From Muribaculaceae bacterium (GTDB taxonomy: Bacteria; Bacteroidota; Bacteroidia; Bacteroidales; Muribaculaceae): a stretch of 44,028 nucleotides of DNA. Below are positions 8,297 to 17,152 of this stretch, in pieces. The stretch is taken from assembly GCA_022510505.1 (NCBI GenBank), contig JAFLTL010000018.1:1-44028 (forward strand). Reading direction: 5' to 3'. Position 1 is the stretch's first letter, and each line of letters starts with the position of its first letter. A program made the translations under genes and the position numbers. Under the pieces are notes generated by a model. The model made no database searches. It saw only the letters and a program-made list of their open reading frames with translations, and was not told where the DNA came from.

Positions 8297-10330
8297 ATGA
8301 ATAAGAATTTGTTCAAATATATCGCTTTTTGCGGAGTGTTGGGTCTGGGCCTGACATCCTGCGAAGAATGGCTCGATGTCAACGTTGACCCCGATAGCCC
8401 AAACAACGAGTCGATTCTCGTCGAGAACCGTCTGCCCTGGATTCAGAAGGAATACACCTATAGCGCAGGATGTGCTAATACCCGTACGTTCTCGACCTGT
8501 GGAGGTTTTTATTCAACCAACGCATCGATGAACGCAATGTCAGTAACTTGGGCTTGTAATAACGGAATATCCACGACTCCATATCAGACATGGTTTACCG
8601 GTACGAGCTCGAATGTAATCGACCTCTATAACAAGGCCCAGTCGGAAGGTGCCTACCACTACATGGGTGCTGCCCTGGTCGTTCAGGCCCTGGGATTCAT
8701 GGAAATGGCCGACCTTTACGGTGAGATGCCTTTCACAGAAGCGCTCCCCGGAAATGCAGCTCCTGCCTATGACAACGGAAAGACAATCTGGGAAGGTTGC
8801 ATGGCAAAAATTGACGAGGCCATCGACCTCTTCAACACCCCCCAGGCAGCCGGTGCAACTCCGTTGTCATCGGGCGACATCTGGAACGGTGGTGACGTCC
8901 AGAAATGGATCAAGCTTTGCTACGGCCTGAAGGCCCGCTGGTTGCTTCGCCTGACAAAGAACGCCAGCTACTATGATCCGCAGGCAATCCTCGCAGCCCT
9001 CGCGAACGCTCCCCAAAGCGTTGACGACAACACCTACCAGGCTTGTTTTGATGTCAAAGGTGACCAAACCGACTTCCTCCTTGGCGACCCCATCATGACC
9101 AACGGAAACTGGGACACCGCAGCTTACGGCAAGACCCAATGGGCTTCGAAATACTTCATAGACCTGCTGACCAATATGCGTGGTGCTGGCGTTGAAGACC
9201 CCCGCGCCGACAAACTGATTCCTTCATCAATGACCAACATCGTTCTTGACGAATCAGGTCACGTCAAAAGCTACAGCTGGCGTCGTGCGGTTGGCGTTGA
9301 CCTCTATGGCGACGCAAAACGCCTCGTTGCCGGTGGCGCAGCTTCAATTGGCGTACAGACATTGGCCTTGAATGATGTTACAATGAACTATACTATTGAA
9401 GACTCATCAGATTTAACAGAATTTGTAGAGGGAGTGGCTTCGAATGGTTACGTGCAAACAACGGCAACTGAACTGAGTGGTCGTCAATATAATGTTGACG
9501 GTAATAAGGTTTCTGTATGCTACCCTGCAGGTGCATGGTATGTCAATTCTAATAACTATGTTCTCGCAGGTGACACTGCCTACGTAAACCTCAACACAGG
9601 TTCTCAGAACACCAACAACGGAACCTGGGGAATGCCAGCCAACGACACATACTATCACTCAAACGATGCTGCGGCAGCCAATGCAGGAGCTGTTTCGGGA
9701 ACAGGTTCGTTCCAGATTTACCCACAGTCGGACTTCGACGTTTTGACCTATGCCGAGATGTGCTTCATCAAGGCCGAGGTTCTGATGCGTAACGGTGATG
9801 CCAGCGGCGCGTTGACAGCCTACAAGGCAGGTATCCAGGCCAGCATGGACCGCATGCAGAACAAGCTCAACCAATGGGCAGGTTCCTATGAAAATCCGAA
9901 CATGCAGCCGATGGACCCGACAGCCATCTCCAACTACATGTCGAGCGCAGCCGTTTGTCAGAACGCAGGCGACCTGACAATGAGCGACATCATGTTGCAG
10001 AAGTATATCGCAATGGGATGGAGCATTGAGAACTGGGTCGACATGCGTCGCTTCAACTATTCGGCCGGCAACATCGGTTCGTTCGGGGTGGTTTATCCCG
10101 GTTACGGTCGCACAAAAGTGTTTACCGGTAGCGCAGCATTGCGTGGTTCAGGTCCTGACGATGTTCAATACTGGATTCGTCGTTGGCAATTGCCTCCAAC
10201 ATTGGAGTTAGCCTATAACACAATTAATGCTTTGGCAATGAATGCAAATGCCCAGGAGCCCTTCATCTGGAGCATTCCGGTATGGTGGGACTGCACCTCC
10301 GATGCAGAATATGAGGCTTATCTGAAGTAA
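8297..10330 (+). CDS. SusD-like surface lipoprotein (SusD2)
   Basis: Binding lipoprotein partner of SusC2, 677 residues. The signal ends in a lipobox (LTSC, Cys near residue 22), followed by CEEWLDVNVDPDSP. The LDVN-x-DP motif after the lipid Cys is typical of the SusD-like_2 group, not of the RagB-like group of SusD1 and SusD3. The helical repeat region near residue 490 (YAEMCFIKAEVLMRNGD) is characteristic. The protein is long for the group. Residues from about 355 to 450 (bases about 9360-9650) form a stretch with AT-richer codons than its flanks and probably an inserted surface loop or domain. The C-terminus contains PVWWDC. A strong terminator lies 24 bp after the stop. The ligand is unknown. 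Confidence 0.93.
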   Translation: MNKNLFKYIAFCGVLGLGLTSCEEWLDVNVDPDSPNNESILVENRLPWIQKEYTYSAGCANTRTFSTCGGFYSTNASMNAMSVTWACNNGISTTPYQTWFTGTSSNVIDLYNKAQSEGAYHYMGAALVVQALGFMEMADLYGEMPFTEALPGNAAPAYDNGKTIWEGCMAKIDEAIDLFNTPQAAGATPLSSGDIWNGGDVQKWIKLCYGLKARWLLRLTKNASYYDPQAILAALANAPQSVDDNTYQACFDVKGDQTDFLLGDPIMTNGNWDTAAYGKTQWASKYFIDLLTNMRGAGVEDPRADKLIPSSMTNIVLDESGHVKSYSWRRAVGVDLYGDAKRLVAGGAASIGVQTLALNDVTMNYTIEDSSDLTEFVEGVASNGYVQTTATELSGRQYNVDGNKVSVCYPAGAWYVNSNNYVLAGDTAYVNLNTGSQNTNNGTWGMPANDTYYHSNDAAAANAGAVSGTGSFQIYPQSDFDVLTYAEMCFIKAEVLMRNGDASGALTAYKAGIQASMDRMQNKLNQWAGSYENPNMQPMDPTAISNYMSSAAVCQNAGDLTMSDIMLQKYIAMGWSIENWVDMRRFNYSAGNIGSFGVVYPGYGRTKVFTGSAALRGSGPDDVQYWIRRWQLPPTLELAYNTINALAMNANAQEPFIWSIPVWWDCTSDAEYEAYLK

Positions 10331-10354
10331 CAGATTTTACATTCTTCATAATGG

Positions 10355-10392
10355 GAATGTCTCGGGAATTTGGTCCCGGGACATTCTTTTTT
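10355..10392 (+). terminator. Intrinsic terminator after SusC2/SusD2
   Basis: A 13-bp stem with one G-U pair: GAATGTCTCGGGA (10355-10367) against TCCCGGGACATTC (10374-10386). It has a 6-nt loop and then six T. Confidence 0.92.
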
Positions 10393-10411
10393 GTTGACCT
10401 GATCATCAAAA

Positions 10412-10427
10412 TATGTTGCAAAACATA
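10412..10427. promoter_or_regulatory. Palindrome TATGTT-GCAA-AACATA upstream of susC3 (candidate operator)
   Basis: Identical in sequence to 4807-4822 and at the same 137-bp distance from the downstream -7 box (10549). CAATAA-N-TTA recurs at 10461, the same 49-bp offset as in the susC2 region. The sequence between these blocks is much less conserved, so the match is not simply a recent duplication of the whole region. Confidence 0.6.
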
Positions 10428-10522
10428 AAAAATTTCGAAAATTTCCAATAAACGATAAGTCAATAAATTAAGAATCGTGACAAGCCAATAATTTACATTT
10501 TTTAAACTTTGGAAACATATTT

Positions 10523-10556
10523 TTTGATTTTGGTTAAAAAAAATGAATTATGTTTG
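10523..10556 (+). promoter_or_regulatory. Bacteroidetes-type promoter of susC3
   Basis: TTTG (10523-10526), a 22-bp gap containing an A8 tract, and the -7 box TATGTTTG (10549-10556). The geometry equals that of the susC2 promoter. A second TTTG at 10529-10532 would give a 16-bp gap. The predicted leader is about 75 nt. The last 14 nt of the leader (ATACCAATTATTT region) match the susC2 leader. Confidence 0.75.
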
Positions 10557-10637
10557 TATTGCAAACCTTAACTATACCATTCACTAGAAAAGTCAAACCT
10601 GAGAAACTTCAGAAATTATCACAAATACCAATTATTT

Positions 10638-13600
10638 ATGAGAAAAAATCTGTTACTGACGGCGCTGCTTCTGACGGCAGGAGTTTCCGGCATAGGATTT
10701 AATGCTTATGCGGCTCCTGAACCTCAGAATCAGAACCAGAATGTTGTATCCATTACAGGTACTGTATTGGATCAGAACGACGAGCCAATCATTGGCGCGA
10801 CCGTGTTACCCGTTGGCTATGAAAGTGCAGCTACTGCTACCGACGTAGACGGACATTTCAGAATCAACGTACCCGAAGGAACCCTAGTTAGAGTTTCCTA
10901 TGTAGGCTACCAGACCGAGGAGGTCAAAGCATCTCAGAACATGTATGTTTACATGACTCCGACAACCGAATATCTCGACGAGGTTGTCGTAGTGGGATTC
11001 GGTACACAGCGTCGTGTCGACTTGACCGGTGCGGTTTCTACCGTAGACGTTCCCCGTGTCATGGAGAGTCGCCCTGTTCAGGACGTGACCAAGGCCCTCC
11101 AGGGTAATATACCGGGGTTGACCATCACCACAACCGACGGTAGCATCTGGACCGATGCCTCTGTAAAGATTCGTGGAGTCGGCACCCTGTCCAACGGCCA
11201 GGATTCAAGCCCTCTTATCGTAGTTGACGGTGTGGCAGTAGACAACCTTAACTTCGTAAATCCTGAAGACATCGCCGATATCTCGGTATTGAAGGATGCT
11301 GCTTCTACATCAATCTATGGTGCGCGCGCTGCTTTCGGTGTGCTGTTGATTACCACCAAATCGGCCAACAAGGAGGATAAGGTATCGGTCCGCTACTCCA
11401 ACAACTTTGCTTGGAGCCAAGCAACTTATCTGCCAACCTTCGCAAGTGCAGTTGATGAAGCTTACGTAGCTCTGCAGGCAAACTATCGTGGTATGGCTGC
11501 AGCCGCCAACACTGAAGTAGGTAACATGCCTTATGAGGCTATTATTCCTTATCTGGAAGCATGGACCAAACAACACAATGGCAAGCTTTACACTGACTTC
11601 CGCGAACTTCGTCCTTATGTTAGCGATAGCGACGTTGGTGACTATCGTCTATTTGAAAATGGAAGCATTTATAAATATGCTCAATGGGATGTTAAGAAGC
11701 TTGCGTTCAACAATGCTTCACCAGCCCAGAAACACAACGTTTCGTTGGAAGGACAGAGCGGCAAGACTAACTACCGCCTGTCGTTCGGCTACGACTCAAA
11801 GCAAGGGTTGGAAAGAATCAACCCCCAAAAGATGCAACGTTATATGGCCAATGCCAACATTTCGACCGAAATTTTCCCATGGTTGAAAGCCGGTGCGATT
11901 GTAAACTGGACCCAGCGTAATTTCTCATGGCCCGACCTTTCAATTAACACCTATCAGTACTTGTGGCGTTGGAACAGCTTCATTCAAGCATTCGGATGGA
12001 TTGATGACGAGAATGGAAATCCACGTTACTTCCGTAACCCGCTTGCATATCGCGAACTTGCCTATATCGACCACCAAACCGATCGCCAGACACGTCTTCA
12101 GGGATGGATGCAGGCTACACTTTTCAAAGATTTGACTCTACGTGGCGAATTCAACTATGACATTCGCACTTCAAAGACCAATGAAGGTTGGACCCCGGCA
12201 ACAGTTTGGGACTGGAGCGGAAATTTGCAGCCCTATACGACTCCGACACAGGCAACTTCTTATGCCGACGTTACACGTTGGGACAGCGACCGCTGGACAA
12301 TGAACATCTATGCAACTTATGACCATATGTTCCCTCACAGCAATCACTTGAAAGTGATGGTTGGTTCACAGGCCGAACGTTACAGCTACGATTATTTCAA
12401 CGGCAGATATCGTGGTCTTATTGACTATGACCTTGTAACTCCTAACCTGACCGACGGTGGCTCGACAGGATACACCGCTCCTTCAATCTCAAGGAAACAC
12501 AGAGCTACAGCTGGTTTCTTCGGTCGTATCAACTATGACTGGAATGGAATCTGGTTGTTGGAATTGAACGGACGTTACGACGGTTCGAGCCGTTTCCCTG
12601 CAAATCACCAGTGGGCGTTCTTCCCCTCAGGTTCGGCAGGTTACCGCTTCTCAGAAGAAAAATACTTCGAACCTCTTCGTGACTGGTGGAGCAACGGTAA
12701 GCTCCGCGGTTCAATCGGTTCAATCGGTAACGAAGCTGTTGGTGACAATGTGTTTATCTCTACTATTTCTAAGGCAGGAAAGGCAAACTGGATTGGTTCG
12801 ACCGGTAACCTTGACTACTGGAACCTTCCCGGTGTTGTTTCGAGCAACCTGACTTGGGAACGTGTTACAACCTACGACATCGGTATCGACCTCGGCTTCC
12901 TGAACAACTCGCTGAACCTTTCGTTTGACTGGTATCGTCGCGACACCAAGGACATGCTGACACAAGGTGAAGTTCTTCCGACCGTATTCGGAGCTTCAAA
13001 CGCTTTGACAAACGCCGGTTCACTTCGTACCAACGGATGGGAACTCGCATTAAACTGGAATCACTCATTTGGTGACGCCAACGTTTATGCAACCTTCATG
13101 ATTGCCGATGCAAAAACAAAAGTAACAAAGATAAGCAACCCCGCCGGTACAATCTATCAGGCAATACCTTATAACACTGACCGCGGACGTTACTATGAAG
13201 GCCAATATGTCGGTGACATCTGGGGCTTCGAATTCGACCGTTTCTTCACAGTAGATGACTTCACATGGAACACTGCCGATGGCAAATGGGCTCCCGGTGC
13301 ATCACAGACTGGTTATGCTCCCGGCATTGCCGACCAAAGTGGTTTGCAAACAGGTGCATTCATCTATGGTCCTGGTGACGTGAAGTTCAAAGACCTCGAT
13401 GGCAATGGTGTTATAAACAATGGCACACAGGTTATCAGTGACCACGGTGATGCTAAGGTTATCGGTAACATGATGCCTCGCTACGAATACTCGTTCCGTC
13501 TGGGCGGTTCATGGAAAGGCATTGACATCGACATGTTCTTCCAGGGTGTTGGCAAGAGAAACGTTTGGAACGTCAGTTCTAACGTGGTGCCCTTGGCACA

Positions 13601-14075
13601 GACCGCAGCCGGTATATTCGAATGGCAGCTTTCTTATAACAGCATTTCTTATGACACCGATGCCGATGGAAACCGCTATGTTGCAGGTTATAACGTAGAC
13701 CAGAACAATCTTTATCCCGTTCCCTACGGACCTAACTTCAGCTTCGGCACATGGCAAACTATGTTTGGACAGGGCGTTAACAACTTCCTCCCGTCATCAC
13801 GTTATTTGACCAACATGGCCTACCTGCGTTTCAAGACTTTGACAATCGGTTACACTCTCCCCTACGAATGGACAAAGTATGCATTAATTCAGAATGCTCG
13901 CATCTATTTCTCGGCTGAGAACCTTTGCATGCTCTACAACGGCGCTAAGAAATTTGGTATCGATCCCGAAATCTTCGGTGGTGACAATGGTTCAGGATCA
14001 ATGGGTGTTGCATCCTTCGGTCGCACATATCCCATGCCAAAAACATTCTCATTCGGTATTCAGGTTACATTCTAA
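10638..14075 (+). CDS. SusC/RagA-family TonB-dependent receptor (SusC3)
   Basis: Complete outer-membrane importer of 1145 residues. Order: a signal peptide (about 1-26, starting MRKNLLLTALLLTAG); a carboxypeptidase-regulatory-like domain (about 38-112, from ITGTVLDQNDEPIIGA); a TonB box (LDEVVVVGFG, near 115-125); a plug with the signature LKDAASTSIYGARAAFGVL (near 220-238); and a barrel ending GIQVTF. The body is paralogous to SusC1, whereas the leader and signal peptide match SusC2. The gene for its partner SusD3 starts 2-14 bp after the stop. The ATG at 10638 is supported by the signal peptide and by conservation of the leader. The substrate is unknown. Confidence 0.97.
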   Translation: MRKNLLLTALLLTAGVSGIGFNAYAAPEPQNQNQNVVSITGTVLDQNDEPIIGATVLPVGYESAATATDVDGHFRINVPEGTLVRVSYVGYQTEEVKASQNMYVYMTPTTEYLDEVVVVGFGTQRRVDLTGAVSTVDVPRVMESRPVQDVTKALQGNIPGLTITTTDGSIWTDASVKIRGVGTLSNGQDSSPLIVVDGVAVDNLNFVNPEDIADISVLKDAASTSIYGARAAFGVLLITTKSANKEDKVSVRYSNNFAWSQATYLPTFASAVDEAYVALQANYRGMAAAANTEVGNMPYEAIIPYLEAWTKQHNGKLYTDFRELRPYVSDSDVGDYRLFENGSIYKYAQWDVKKLAFNNASPAQKHNVSLEGQSGKTNYRLSFGYDSKQGLERINPQKMQRYMANANISTEIFPWLKAGAIVNWTQRNFSWPDLSINTYQYLWRWNSFIQAFGWIDDENGNPRYFRNPLAYRELAYIDHQTDRQTRLQGWMQATLFKDLTLRGEFNYDIRTSKTNEGWTPATVWDWSGNLQPYTTPTQATSYADVTRWDSDRWTMNIYATYDHMFPHSNHLKVMVGSQAERYSYDYFNGRYRGLIDYDLVTPNLTDGGSTGYTAPSISRKHRATAGFFGRINYDWNGIWLLELNGRYDGSSRFPANHQWAFFPSGSAGYRFSEEKYFEPLRDWWSNGKLRGSIGSIGNEAVGDNVFISTISKAGKANWIGSTGNLDYWNLPGVVSSNLTWERVTTYDIGIDLGFLNNSLNLSFDWYRRDTKDMLTQGEVLPTVFGASNALTNAGSLRTNGWELALNWNHSFGDANVYATFMIADAKTKVTKISNPAGTIYQAIPYNTDRGRYYEGQYVGDIWGFEFDRFFTVDDFTWNTADGKWAPGASQTGYAPGIADQSGLQTGAFIYGPGDVKFKDLDGNGVINNGTQVISDHGDAKVIGNMMPRYEYSFRLGGSWKGIDIDMFFQGVGKRNVWNVSSNVVPLAQTAAGIFEWQLSYNSISYDTDADGNRYVAGYNVDQNNLYPVPYGPNFSFGTWQTMFGQGVNNFLPSSRYLTNMAYLRFKTLTIGYTLPYEWTKYALIQNARIYFSAENLCMLYNGAKKFGIDPEIFGGDNGSGSMGVASFGRTYPMPKTFSFGIQVTF

Positions 14076-14089
14076 AAATGAAATCAGAC

Positions 14090-15808
14090 ATGAAAAAATA
14101 TCTATATATATTACTAACGGCCGGAACGATTGCGTCTCTGACAAGTTGTAACAAACTGCTGGACGACAACCGTTACCCGGAGGATACTCAGACCAATAGT
14201 CCTGAGTTCTGGAACAACGTAGTTAATGTTCAGGGTGAGGTAAACGGATTGTACAACTACTACTACGGCTACGGTAATGCAGCTGGACGTAACGGTACAT
14301 TCTACTTCCAGTCACTGAACGACGACCAAATTGGTGACGTTGAAAACGGTGGTTTCAAACAGTGGGACAACCTGACAGTACCTGGAGCCCAAACTTCATG
14401 GAACAATTCCTATATAGTTATACGTCGTTGTAATTATATCATCGAGAATGTGGCCACTAACTCGATGTCGCCATCCCAGAAGGCCAATTTCATGGGTATG
14501 GCAAAGGTTAACCGTGCACGTGAAAACTATAGCCTGGTTCAGCATTTCGGAAACGTACCTCTGATAATGCAAGTTATAGACCCCAGCGACGACGCTCTCC
14601 TCTATGGTCCTGCAACCGACCGCAACGTTGTCATGGACTCTGTTGTAGCTGACCTTGACTATGCAATTGCTAATATCGGAACTGTGAAGGAGCCTCTTGA
14701 CTTCTCTCAGGATATGGCTAGAGCTCTGAAGGTAGAAGCATGTCTTTACGAGGCAACATATCAAAAATATTACAACAACGACAACACCCGTGCCAATCAA
14801 TTTTTCCAAATGGCCGTAGACGCTGCTGCTCAGTTATTGAACAAATATTCATTCTGCAGCGACTATGCATCAATCTACAATTCATGCTATAGCGGTGAAG
14901 ACGGAATTGCTCTCTTGCAGAACAATCCTGAAATCATCTTCATGAAGGCCTACGAAAGAGGTGTCGTTTCCAATTCGATTTCGAAATATACTGCTACAGC
15001 AACTCCAATCGATGGAATGTCGAAGGATGCTTTTGACAGTTATTTGTTCGTTGACGGAAAGCCATTGGCATCAACATCTGAGAACACCTCCGATATGGGT
15101 TACATGGATGAGACAGGTCTTTGCATCCAGAATCTTCTGGACGTTCGCGACAAACGTTTGTCAGCTGTTATCGACCCTTATGTATATTATGACGGACTGC
15201 CTTGGAAACGTAGCAATTCCGACTTAATGACATCCCTTTCGGGCTACGGTTGCAAAAAGTTCAGCAATCCGTTGATGAACACTGCTTCAGCTCAGACCGA
15301 TTCGCAAGGTTTCCTTGCAGCTCCTTTGTTCTGGATCTCAAAAGTCGCTTTGGAATATGCCGAGGCTAAGGCTGAAATGGGAACTTTGACCGATGCCGAC
15401 CTGAACATTTCGTTGAATCCGCTTTATCTAAGAGCCGGATTGCCCGCACAGACGGTTTCAAGTCTGAGTTCAATCAACGACCCTGCCAACAACATGGGAG
15501 TTTCTTCTTTGATTTGGGAAGTACGTCGTTGCCGCCGTGCCGAACTGATGTATGACGGTTACCGTTACTGGGACCTTATTCGCTGGCATCAACTTGACAA
15601 ACTGGATACAACCAAATATCCTAACATAAACTTAGGCGCGAACATCACTCCGGCTTTGGAAGTTGCTCCTGCTAACAATGTTAACGGTTACTTCCAGATG
15701 TTCCCCAACAACCAGCGCATATTCGAAGATAAATACTATCTCTATCCTATCGGTCAGACTCAGATTAACCAAAATCCGAATCTTAAACAGAATCCGGGAT
15801 GGAATTGA
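14090..15808 (+). CDS. SusD/RagB-family surface lipoprotein (SusD3)
   Basis: Partner of SusC3 and paralogue of SusD1. I prefer the ATG at 14090 to the in-frame ATG at 14078. It gives a compact lipoprotein signal MKKYLYILLTAG ending LTSC, as in SusD1; the upstream choice would add only MKSD. The mature protein begins CNKLLDDNRYPED. It shares AELMYDGYRYWDLIRW and the block SSINDPANNMGVSSLIWEV with SusD1. It has 572 residues from this start, close to SusD1. The gene ends 29 bp before a perfect 16-bp terminator hairpin. The upstream start at 14078 cannot be excluded, as it leaves 2 bp after the susC3 stop. Confidence 0.93.
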   Translation: MKKYLYILLTAGTIASLTSCNKLLDDNRYPEDTQTNSPEFWNNVVNVQGEVNGLYNYYYGYGNAAGRNGTFYFQSLNDDQIGDVENGGFKQWDNLTVPGAQTSWNNSYIVIRRCNYIIENVATNSMSPSQKANFMGMAKVNRARENYSLVQHFGNVPLIMQVIDPSDDALLYGPATDRNVVMDSVVADLDYAIANIGTVKEPLDFSQDMARALKVEACLYEATYQKYYNNDNTRANQFFQMAVDAAAQLLNKYSFCSDYASIYNSCYSGEDGIALLQNNPEIIFMKAYERGVVSNSISKYTATATPIDGMSKDAFDSYLFVDGKPLASTSENTSDMGYMDETGLCIQNLLDVRDKRLSAVIDPYVYYDGLPWKRSNSDLMTSLSGYGCKKFSNPLMNTASAQTDSQGFLAAPLFWISKVALEYAEAKAEMGTLTDADLNISLNPLYLRAGLPAQTVSSLSSINDPANNMGVSSLIWEVRRCRRAELMYDGYRYWDLIRWHQLDKLDTTKYPNINLGANITPALEVAPANNVNGYFQMFPNNQRIFEDKYYLYPIGQTQINQNPNLKQNPGWN

Positions 15809-15837
15809 TCCTTCGGGAAAGTAATTGAATAATTAAC

Positions 15838-15885
15838 ATAAGGGTTTGTCAAATTTCAAGTATCTTTGACAAACCCTTATTTTTT
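15838..15885 (+). terminator. Perfect 16-bp intrinsic terminator after SusC3/SusD3
   Basis: ATAAGGGTTTGTCAAA (15838-15853) pairs without mismatch with TTTGACAAACCCTTAT (15865-15880). It has an 11-nt loop and a T tract (15881-15885). It ends 19 bp before the next start codon and contains a promoter-like box (see 15861-15868). Confidence 0.92.
15861..15868 (+). promoter_or_regulatory. TATCTTTG box inside the terminator, possible -7 of the namZ-like gene
   Basis: A perfect match to TAnnTTTG spanning the loop and right arm of the susD3 terminator. A TTTG at 15845-15848 lies only 12 bp upstream, short of the usual 19-21 bp, so the -33 part is weak. A start near 15875 would give a leader of about 30 nt for the gene at 15905. 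No other promoter fits between the terminator and that gene. Confidence 0.4.
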
Positions 15886-15904
15886 ACAAGCAAATCTCAT
15901 TATC

Positions 15905-17110
15905 ATGAAACTTAAAAACATCCTGCTCGCTTTGGCATTAGTTTCGACAGTTGCCACCGCTTGCAAAGGAAACAAACAGGCCGAAGAGGCCGATGAGCCC
16001 GAAGTAATTGTCGGGGCCGCACAAACTGAAAAATATCTGCCGTTACTCAAAGGCAAGAAGGTTGCTCTATTCTCAAATCATACCGGTATGGTTGATGACA
16101 AACACACACTTGATATACTGCTTGAAAACGGAATTGACGTTGTGGCCATATTTTCACCTGAACATGGTTTCCGCGGTGATGCCGATGCCGGTGAACATGT
16201 AAGTAGCGGTGTCGACGAAAAAACAGGAGTACCTATTGCATCTCTTTACGACCGCAACCGCCGTGGACCGAATCAAGAGCTGATTGATAGTCTGGACGTT
16301 ATTGTATCCGATATTCAGGACGTTGGTTTGAGATATTACACCTACTATGCTACCATGATCAAGCTCATGGAAATAGCAGCTGCTAACGGCAAGGAATTTT
16401 TGATTCTTGACCGTCCTAATCCCAACGGAATGTATGTCGACGGTCCTATCCTCGACATGAAATATCGTTCGGGGGTCGGTCGCCTACCAATTCCGGTGGT
16501 TCATGGCATGACTCTTGGCGAATTAGGCATAATGGCAAATGAGATGGGATGGCTGGATGACAGTGTGAAGGTTGAGTCGTTGACTGTGGTTCCGGTCGAG
16601 AATTATACCCATTCGACACGTTACGAATTACCAATTGCTCCGTCACCCAATCTTCGCGATATGAAGGCAATTTACCTCTACCCGGCAACCTGCTATTTCG
16701 AGGCTACTCCCGTTAGTCTGGGCCGTGGAACTGATTTCCCCTTCCTCGTGTATGGTCATCCCGACATGAAAGGTGAAGGACATGAATTCGAGTTCACTCC
16801 TGTTAGTTCCTACGGTGCAAAGGAACCGCCTTTGCAGGACCAGCTGTGCTACGGTGTTGACTTACGCGAGATATCCGATGACGATGCGATAGCCCAAGGG
16901 GTAACGATGGCCTACGTCATTGACGCTTATAACACACTCGGTATGGGTGACGAATTCTTCAGGAACAATTTCGAAAAGCTGATTGGTCGTGGCGACATTC
17001 GCCAGATGATTGAGGAAGGAAAAAGTGCTGAAGAAATCAAAGCAACCTGGGCCGACGACGTTGCCAAATTCAAAGAACAGCGCAAACCGTTCCTGTTGTA
17101 CGAGGAATAA
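15905..17110 (+). CDS. namZ: DUF1343/GH171 exo-beta-N-acetylmuramidase-like lipoprotein (NamZ-like)
   Basis: The family (DUF1343, now GH171) removes N-acetylmuramic acid from non-reducing ends of peptidoglycan fragments. It has 402 residues from the ATG at 15905. The frame extends upstream into the terminator but has no ATG there. The N-terminus MKLKNILLALALVST with ATAC and then KGNK looks like a lipoprotein signal. Family segments are FSNHTGMV, FSPEHGFRG (near 85-93), DIQDVGLRYYTY, LDRPNPNG, PVVHGMTLGELG and SLGRGTDFPF. The length is normal for the family. It lies directly after the susCD3 terminator. The heptamer-flanked four-helix-bundle gene separates it from a symporter. The family call is firm. 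The muramidase activity is inferred from characterised Bacillus and Tannerella members. Confidence 0.88.
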   Translation: MKLKNILLALALVSTVATACKGNKQAEEADEPEVIVGAAQTEKYLPLLKGKKVALFSNHTGMVDDKHTLDILLENGIDVVAIFSPEHGFRGDADAGEHVSSGVDEKTGVPIASLYDRNRRGPNQELIDSLDVIVSDIQDVGLRYYTYYATMIKLMEIAAANGKEFLILDRPNPNGMYVDGPILDMKYRSGVGRLPIPVVHGMTLGELGIMANEMGWLDDSVKVESLTVVPVENYTHSTRYELPIAPSPNLRDMKAIYLYPATCYFEATPVSLGRGTDFPFLVYGHPDMKGEGHEFEFTPVSSYGAKEPPLQDQLCYGVDLREISDDDAIAQGVTMAYVIDAYNTLGMGDEFFRNNFEKLIGRGDIRQMIEEGKSAEEIKATWADDVAKFKEQRKPFLLYEE

Positions 17111-17114
17111 ATTC

Positions 17115-17135
17115 AGTTCCTAGTTCTTAGTTAAT
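17115..17135. repeat. Left heptamer array (AGTTNNN x3) of the four-helix-bundle element
   Basis: Three 7-bp units, AGTTCCT, AGTTCTT and AGTTAAT, start 4 nt after the namZ stop codon. They are in inverted orientation to the nine-unit array at 17532-17594. Confidence 0.8.
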
Positions 17136-17152
17136 AACTGGTTAATTATGAC

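Noticed and set aside
15866-15904. Upstream extension of the namZ-like gene
   Set aside because: It would need a TTG start within the terminator stem; the ATG at 15905 gives a proper signal peptide.
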